Assembly (NCBI GenBank): GCA_027026055.1
Contig: JALVPA010000167.1
Span: 1-10,016, forward strand
DNA from: Campylobacteraceae bacterium
GTDB lineage: Bacteria; Campylobacterota; Campylobacteria; Campylobacterales; Sulfurovaceae
Direction: 5' to 3'
Length of the DNA stretch: 10,016 nucleotides
The notes under the pieces were generated by a model. That model saw only the letters and a program-made list of their open reading frames with translations. It was not told the origin of the DNA and did no database searches. The position numbers and the translations under genes are program-made. Below are positions 6,771 to 10,016 of the stretch, one piece after another (the first letter of the stretch is position 1; each line of letters begins with the position of its first letter).

Positions 6771-6962
6771 ATGGATGTAAAAAAAATAAGAAAAATTTGT
6801 AGACCTATTCGTATTGTCGTCGGATTGAGTTTGATCGGTGCGGGACTTTATACCGGTATAGGATGGTTCTATCTCGGTATCATTCCTTTGATTGCGGGCA
6901 TTGTCAACTTTTGTCCGTTGTGCGGTATTACAAAACAGTGCCCATTAATTGGGAAAGAATAA
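6771..6962 (+). CDS. DUF2892-type small inner membrane protein
   Basis: A 63-residue protein with a basic N-terminus (KKIRKICRPIR, residues 4-14) and two hydrophobic helices (about 14-29 and 32-46) joined by a short turn. It ends in a cysteine-rich tail with C48-P-L-C51 and C57. This resembles the YgaP-like DUF2892 family, whose members are short two-helix membrane proteins often with a CPL motif near the end, and which occur alone or fused to rhodanese domains. The biochemical function is unknown to me. The cysteines could allow thiol, persulfide or metal chemistry, but that is inference. An AGGA site lies seven bases before the ATG. Codons are richer in A and T than in the neighbouring genes (AAA, ATT and AAT are common) and the flanking DNA is AT-rich, so it may be a later arrival or a separately regulated small gene. 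It lies 116 bases after pckA and 76 before mgtE, with no clear functional tie to either. Confidence 0.82.
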   Translation: MDVKKIRKICRPIRIVVGLSLIGAGLYTGIGWFYLGIIPLIAGIVNFCPLCGITKQCPLIGKE

Positions 6963-6984
6963 AATTGTATACGTTATATAAAAA

Positions 6985-7027
6985 CCTTACCGCATGTAAA
7001 TCGTTTATTGGGTCGAAAAAGGTGAGG
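6985..7027 (+). promoter_or_regulatory. Possible long-range stem masking the mgtE ribosome binding site
   Basis: CCTTACC (6985-6991) can pair with GGTGAGG (7021-7027) over seven positions with one G-T wobble, closing a loop of 29 bases. The 3' arm overlaps the first half of the AGGAGG site of mgtE. Weak -10-like sequence (TATATAAAA, 6975-6983) lies just upstream. If the transcript starts before 6985, the stem could limit translation. No known Mg2+ riboswitch is recognised, and the pairing could be chance. Confidence 0.22.
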
Positions 7028-7030
7028 AGG
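7025..7030 (+). promoter_or_regulatory. Full AGGAGG ribosome binding site that fixes the mgtE start
   Basis: AGGAGG sits eight bases before the ATG at 7039, an ideal distance. A GTG in the same frame at 7030 would begin on the last G of this site and is therefore very unlikely to be used. The TTG at 7036 would have only five bases of spacing and is a weaker codon. The ATG start gives 442 residues. Confidence 0.85.
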
Positions 7031-7038
7031 TGTCGTTG

Positions 7039-8367
7039 ATGGAAAAATTGCGTCACTATCTCGATACGCATACATTAGAAGAACTCCATCCCTCGGAGAT
7101 CGCTAAACTCCTCAAAGATATGGATGAAGTGGAGTTTCGAAAAGCACTCAAAGAGATCCCCAAAGAGTATATCGCCGACATCGCATTAGAACTTCCCGAT
7201 CGTTATTTCGACGATGTGGTGGAACACTTCACGCCCGAAGAGATTGCCGAGTCGCTTTCGGAGATGGAGTCGGACGATCAAACCGACTTTATCCAAGAAC
7301 TCGAAGAACTCGACGATACGAAAGCCAAAGAGGTCTTTGAAAACCTCGACAAAGAGGATCAAAAAGATATTCTCAAGCTCAAGCAGTACGACGAAGATGA
7401 AGCGGGTGCGCATATGCAGGTGGAGGTTTACTCTGCCAAGCTCGACCAAAAGGTTTCCGACGTTCTCCAAGAGCTTAAAACGCTCAAGCGTGCCGGCGAG
7501 TTGGAAAATATCAATTATCTTTTTGTAACCGACGACGAAGGATACTTGCGTTACGGCGTAAGCTTGGACGATTTGATCCTTTTCGATTTCGATAAAACGC
7601 TTCGCGAAAATATCGGGCAAAATCCCGAAGCGTACAAACCGATTATCGGGCACGATACCGATTCTATAGACGAAATTGTCCAAAAGTTTAGGGAATACGA
7701 TCTGAACTCCATGCCTATCGTTGACGAATATGGCAAGCTGATAGGTCGTATCACGTCAGATGACATTTACGATCTTATCAGCGAACAGGCGACTGATCAG
7801 ATGTATCATATGGCGGGGGTCAGCGACGATGCCGAAGAAGACGACGACCTTGTTAAAGCGGGAAAAGCGCGTGCGATTTGGTTGGGTATCAACCTTGTTA
7901 CGGCGATTGCCGCGTCGCTGGTAATCGGTCTGTTTGAAGGGACGCTCCAGCAGTATGTGGCGTTGGCGGTGTTGATGCCTATCGTCGCATCGATGGGCGG
8001 TAATGCCGGGACGCAATCGTTGACGGTTGTCGTACGCCAATTGGCATTGGGTGAAATCGCCAAAAACGACGCGCTTCGTACGATCAAAAAAGAGGTGCTG
8101 CTCTCGCTTGGCAACGGTATGCTTTTTGCGTTGGTAATCGGCGTCATTGCATGGATATGGTTCAATCAGCCGATGCTCGGCGTTGTGATTGCTATGTCGA
8201 TGGTGATTAACTTGCTCAGTGCCGGGTTCTTCGGCGCGGTGATTCCTCTAGCATTGAAAAAGATGAACGTCGATCCCGCGATCGGTAGTACGGTGATTTT
8301 GACGACCGTCACCGATATCGTGGGCTTTTTCAGTTTCTTAGGGCTAGCGACACTTATTTTGCTATAA
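7039..8367 (+). CDS. mgtE: Magnesium transporter MgtE
   Basis: A 442-residue Mg2+-gated Mg2+ channel of the inner membrane that brings Mg2+ in and closes when cytosolic Mg2+ is high. Domains run in the family order: an acidic superhelical N domain (about 5-130, very rich in D and E, repeating LEELDD/ENLDKED-like helices), a CBS pair (about 130-255, with VSDVLQELK and SMPIVDEYGKLIGRITSDD), a connecting plug helix (about 245-278), and a five-helix membrane domain (about 279-442). The membrane domain holds the signature PIVASMGGNAGTQS (314-327) and the pore aspartate D426 in TTVTDIVGFFSF. Length is normal. The acidic N domain and CBS interface are the known intracellular Mg2+ sensor. The next gene starts 15 bases later and also encodes a CBS-domain membrane protein linked to Mg2+, so the two are probably one transcript. 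Sequence upstream offers only a weak promoter and a possible masking stem. Confidence 0.96.
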   Translation: MEKLRHYLDTHTLEELHPSEIAKLLKDMDEVEFRKALKEIPKEYIADIALELPDRYFDDVVEHFTPEEIAESLSEMESDDQTDFIQELEELDDTKAKEVFENLDKEDQKDILKLKQYDEDEAGAHMQVEVYSAKLDQKVSDVLQELKTLKRAGELENINYLFVTDDEGYLRYGVSLDDLILFDFDKTLRENIGQNPEAYKPIIGHDTDSIDEIVQKFREYDLNSMPIVDEYGKLIGRITSDDIYDLISEQATDQMYHMAGVSDDAEEDDDLVKAGKARAIWLGINLVTAIAASLVIGLFEGTLQQYVALAVLMPIVASMGGNAGTQSLTVVVRQLALGEIAKNDALRTIKKEVLLSLGNGMLFALVIGVIAWIWFNQPMLGVVIAMSMVINLLSAGFFGAVIPLALKKMNVDPAIGSTVILTTVTDIVGFFSFLGLATLILL

Positions 8368-8382
8368 AGGATTGCGATACAG

Positions 8383-9435
8383 ATGGATCTGTTATTACTC
8401 TATTTTGTACTCTCGGTAGGAATTTCGTTCGTTTGTTCGGTACTCGAATCGGTACTGCTTTCGGTAACGATGCCGTATGTTTCCGTACTCGAAAAAGAGT
8501 CTCCCAAAGTAGGAAAATTGCTTGCCGAACAAAAAAAAGATATCAACAAATCGATCGCGTCGATTTTGATCCTCAATACGATTGCCAATACGCTCGGTGC
8601 GGCGGCGGTAGGAGCGCAAGCCGCCAAGGTATTTGGTAACGAAGCGGTCTTTTATATCTCGGTTATCCTTACGTTTGCGATTTTGTTTTTCGCCGAAATT
8701 ATCCCAAAAACGATCGGTGCGGTCTATTGGAAACAGTTGGCGCCGCTTGCGGCGAGGATAATACGGGTATTTGTCTTTTTGACCTATCCGTTGATTTTGA
8801 TGACGCTTTTTGTCACCAACCGCATCAAAAAAGATGACGAAGGAAGCGGACTGAGCAAAGAGGAACTGCTTCATAGTGCGCTGTTGAGTGAGGACGAAGG
8901 GATACTCGACGAGCAAGAGAGCGATGTGATCGAAAATATATTGAAACTCGACGATATCAAAGTGCATGATATTTTAACCCCTCGAAGTGTCGTATTCGCC
9001 CTTGAAGGGGATCGTACAATCTCCGATATCGTCAAAAACGAACCTGACATTTTCAAATATTCGCGTATACCTGTTTTCGAAGGTACGATCGAAAACGTCA
9101 CGGGGATGGTGCTGACCAAACAGCTCTTCGGTCAGGCGCTTAAAGACGACTCGGTGAAGCTTAAAACGATCCAAAAAGATATCTATCGTATCAACGAGCA
9201 AGTCCCCGTTTCGTGGGCATTGGATATGTTTATCGAAAAAAAAGAGCATATGTTTTTGGTATTGGACAAATATGATCAGGTCGAAGGGATCGTCACGCTT
9301 GAAGATTGTGTCGAAACGATACTCGGTGTGGAGATCGTGGACGAAAGCGACGCGCATGTCGATATGCGCGAGCTTGCCAAGTTGAAGATGCGTTTGCAAA
9401 GAAGGCGTCAGAAAAAAGATCTCAATCTCGATTGA
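8383..9435 (+). CDS. CNNM/DUF21 membrane protein with CBS pair (CorC-like, lacks CorC_HlyC domain)
   Basis: A 350-residue inner membrane protein of the CNNM/CorC/TlyC group, implicated in Mg2+ (sometimes Co2+) efflux or resistance. The DUF21 membrane domain (about 1-148) shows SVLESVLLS (19-27), LILNTIAN (62-69) and FFAEIIPKT (102-110), which match its ion-site and helix signatures. An acidic helix follows (about 155-185) and then a CBS pair (about 190-320) with ILTPRSVVFALEGD, YSRIPVFEGTIENVTGMV and VEGIVTLEDCVETILG. Full-length relatives continue with a CorC_HlyC domain of roughly 80 residues. This one instead stops about 30 residues after the second CBS, ending in a basic tail (KLKMRLQRRRQKKD). 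The reading frame is intact, so it looks like a natural short form rather than a broken gene. The ATG has an AAAGGA site 11 bases upstream that overlaps the mgtE stop, which points to co-expression with mgtE. The name hemolysin used for some relatives is misleading. Confidence 0.92.
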   Translation: MDLLLLYFVLSVGISFVCSVLESVLLSVTMPYVSVLEKESPKVGKLLAEQKKDINKSIASILILNTIANTLGAAAVGAQAAKVFGNEAVFYISVILTFAILFFAEIIPKTIGAVYWKQLAPLAARIIRVFVFLTYPLILMTLFVTNRIKKDDEGSGLSKEELLHSALLSEDEGILDEQESDVIENILKLDDIKVHDILTPRSVVFALEGDRTISDIVKNEPDIFKYSRIPVFEGTIENVTGMVLTKQLFGQALKDDSVKLKTIQKDIYRINEQVPVSWALDMFIEKKEHMFLVLDKYDQVEGIVTLEDCVETILGVEIVDESDAHVDMRELAKLKMRLQRRRQKKDLNLD

Positions 9436-9438
9436 GAT
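9419..9438 (+). terminator. Hairpin spanning the CNNM gene stop codon
   Basis: ATCTCAAT (9419-9426) pairs exactly with ATTGAGAT (9431-9438) over eight base pairs around CTCG. The TGA stop (9433-9435) lies in the 3' arm. The stem is only moderately stable and no T-run follows, so strong termination is unlikely. It may modulate read-through into the helicase gene that starts 32 bases later, or it may be a chance product of codons for the last residues (DLNLD). Confidence 0.28.
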
Positions 9439-9469
9439 ATCGACAGAAAACTCGATTTAAAGGGCAACG

Positions 9470-10016
9470 GTGCAAGAGAGAGCGGATGCGACTTCCCCAT
9501 TCGTATCTTTGGGTATCGATGAAAAGTTCGTACCGCTGCTTGCCGCTCAAGGGATCGCTACCCCTACGCCGATTCAAGAGCGTATTATCCCCTTGATGTT
9601 GAAAGGGATGGATGTAGCCTTTTCCGCCGCGACGGGTAGCGGTAAAACGTTGGCGTATCTTTTGCCTATCTTGCAGCATATCGCACCCGAAGCCCCCGCA
9701 TCTCGGCATTTTCCCAAAGCGGTGATTCTTTCTCCTACCAAAGAACTTGCGTTGCAGATTTACGACGTAGCGCGTCATTATGCGCGTGCGTTCGGGCTCA
9801 AAACGGTGTTGGTCCAAGGCGGCACATCCAGAAATCGTGAGCTCCAAGCGCTTCGTAGCGGGAGAGATATCGTCGTCGCAACACCGCAGCGTTTGACGGA
9901 ATATACGGAAAATCGCCTCTTGGACATCCGCTCCGTCAAACATCTCGTCGTCGACGAAGCCGATATGATGTTCGATATGGGATTTGCGCCGACGGTCGTT
10001 TCTATCGTCGAAAAAC
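9470..10016 (+). CDS. Second DEAD-box RNA helicase (N-terminal part, cut by window edge)
   Basis: An open frame starts at GTG 9470, with AAAGGG (9459-9464) five bases upstream, and continues to the right edge, giving 182 residues. It encodes the first RecA domain of a DEAD-box ATP-dependent RNA helicase: Q motif region ATPTPIQ (30-36), motif I AATGSGKT (53-60), Ia SPTKELALQ (88-96), QGG near 116-118, Ib TPQR (138-141) and motif II DEAD (162-165) followed by MMFDMGF. Motif variants (SPTKEL and TPQR rather than PTREL and TPGR) show it is not a close copy of the helicase at the left end of the window, so recent tandem duplication is unlikely. The second RecA domain and tail lie outside. No ATG exists in frame before the Q motif; the next ATG codons (near 9593) would cut it off, which supports the GTG. 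It may belong to the mgtE transcript or have its own promoter. Confidence 0.93.
   Translation, partial: MQERADATSPFVSLGIDEKFVPLLAAQGIATPTPIQERIIPLMLKGMDVAFSAATGSGKTLAYLLPILQHIAPEAPASRHFPKAVILSPTKELALQIYDVARHYARAFGLKTVLVQGGTSRNRELQALRSGRDIVVATPQRLTEYTENRLLDIRSVKHLVVDEADMMFDMGFAPTVVSIVEK

Noticed and set aside
7030..7038. GTG at 7030 as the start of mgtE, adding three residues.
   Set aside because: The GTG begins on the last base of the AGGAGG ribosome site, which is ideally spaced for the ATG at 7039.

Overview
The window looks like ordinary core chromosome from a bacterium of the Campylobacterota (Epsilonproteobacteria), probably a free-living Sulfurovum- or Sulfurimonas-like relative. The placement rests on protein style. 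The oxaloacetate decarboxylase alpha subunit opens with the DTTFRDGFQSVFGG version of the metal-site motif that I associate with Campylobacterota PycB/OadA, and its genes sit beside pckA, recalling the pycB-pckA neighbourhood of Campylobacter jejuni. Base composition is near half G+C by eye, high for the phylum, except for an AT-rich stretch around 6675-7020. This placement is an inference from memory, not a search.

Layout, all genes on the + strand. A short tail of an unidentified gene (to 56) precedes a complete DEAD-box RNA helicase (102-1487). A plausible sigma-70-type promoter then leads into oadG-oadA-oadB (1558-4970), the gamma, alpha (biotinylated) and beta subunits of a membrane Na+-coupled oxaloacetate decarboxylase. 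After a spacer with three consecutive small hairpins comes pckA (5062-6654), ATP-type phosphoenolpyruvate carboxykinase. An AT-rich segment carries a 63-residue DUF2892-type membrane protein (6771-6962). Next is a tightly spaced pair of CBS-domain membrane proteins, the Mg2+ channel MgtE (7039-8367) and a short CNNM/DUF21 protein (8383-9435). A second, different DEAD-box helicase starts at a GTG (9470) and runs off the right edge.

How the genes fit together. OadGAB and PckA both act on oxaloacetate: one interconverts it with pyruvate while moving Na+, the other converts it to PEP. The cluster is therefore a C3/C4 carbon node tied to the Na+ gradient. MgtE and CNNM/CorC-type proteins are both linked to Mg2+, the first for regulated entry and the second proposed for export in some homologues, so the downstream pair looks like a Mg2+ homeostasis unit. 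The helicases are general RNA remodelling enzymes.

I see no tRNA, rRNA, CRISPR array, insertion sequence, prophage or defence gene. I do not find a convincing new system. The points most worth a second look are the signal-peptide-like extension on OadB, a possible internal start that would release the biotin-carrier part of OadA, the hairpins between oadB and pckA, the possible masking of the mgtE ribosome binding site, and the CNNM protein that lacks the usual C-terminal CorC/HlyC domain.
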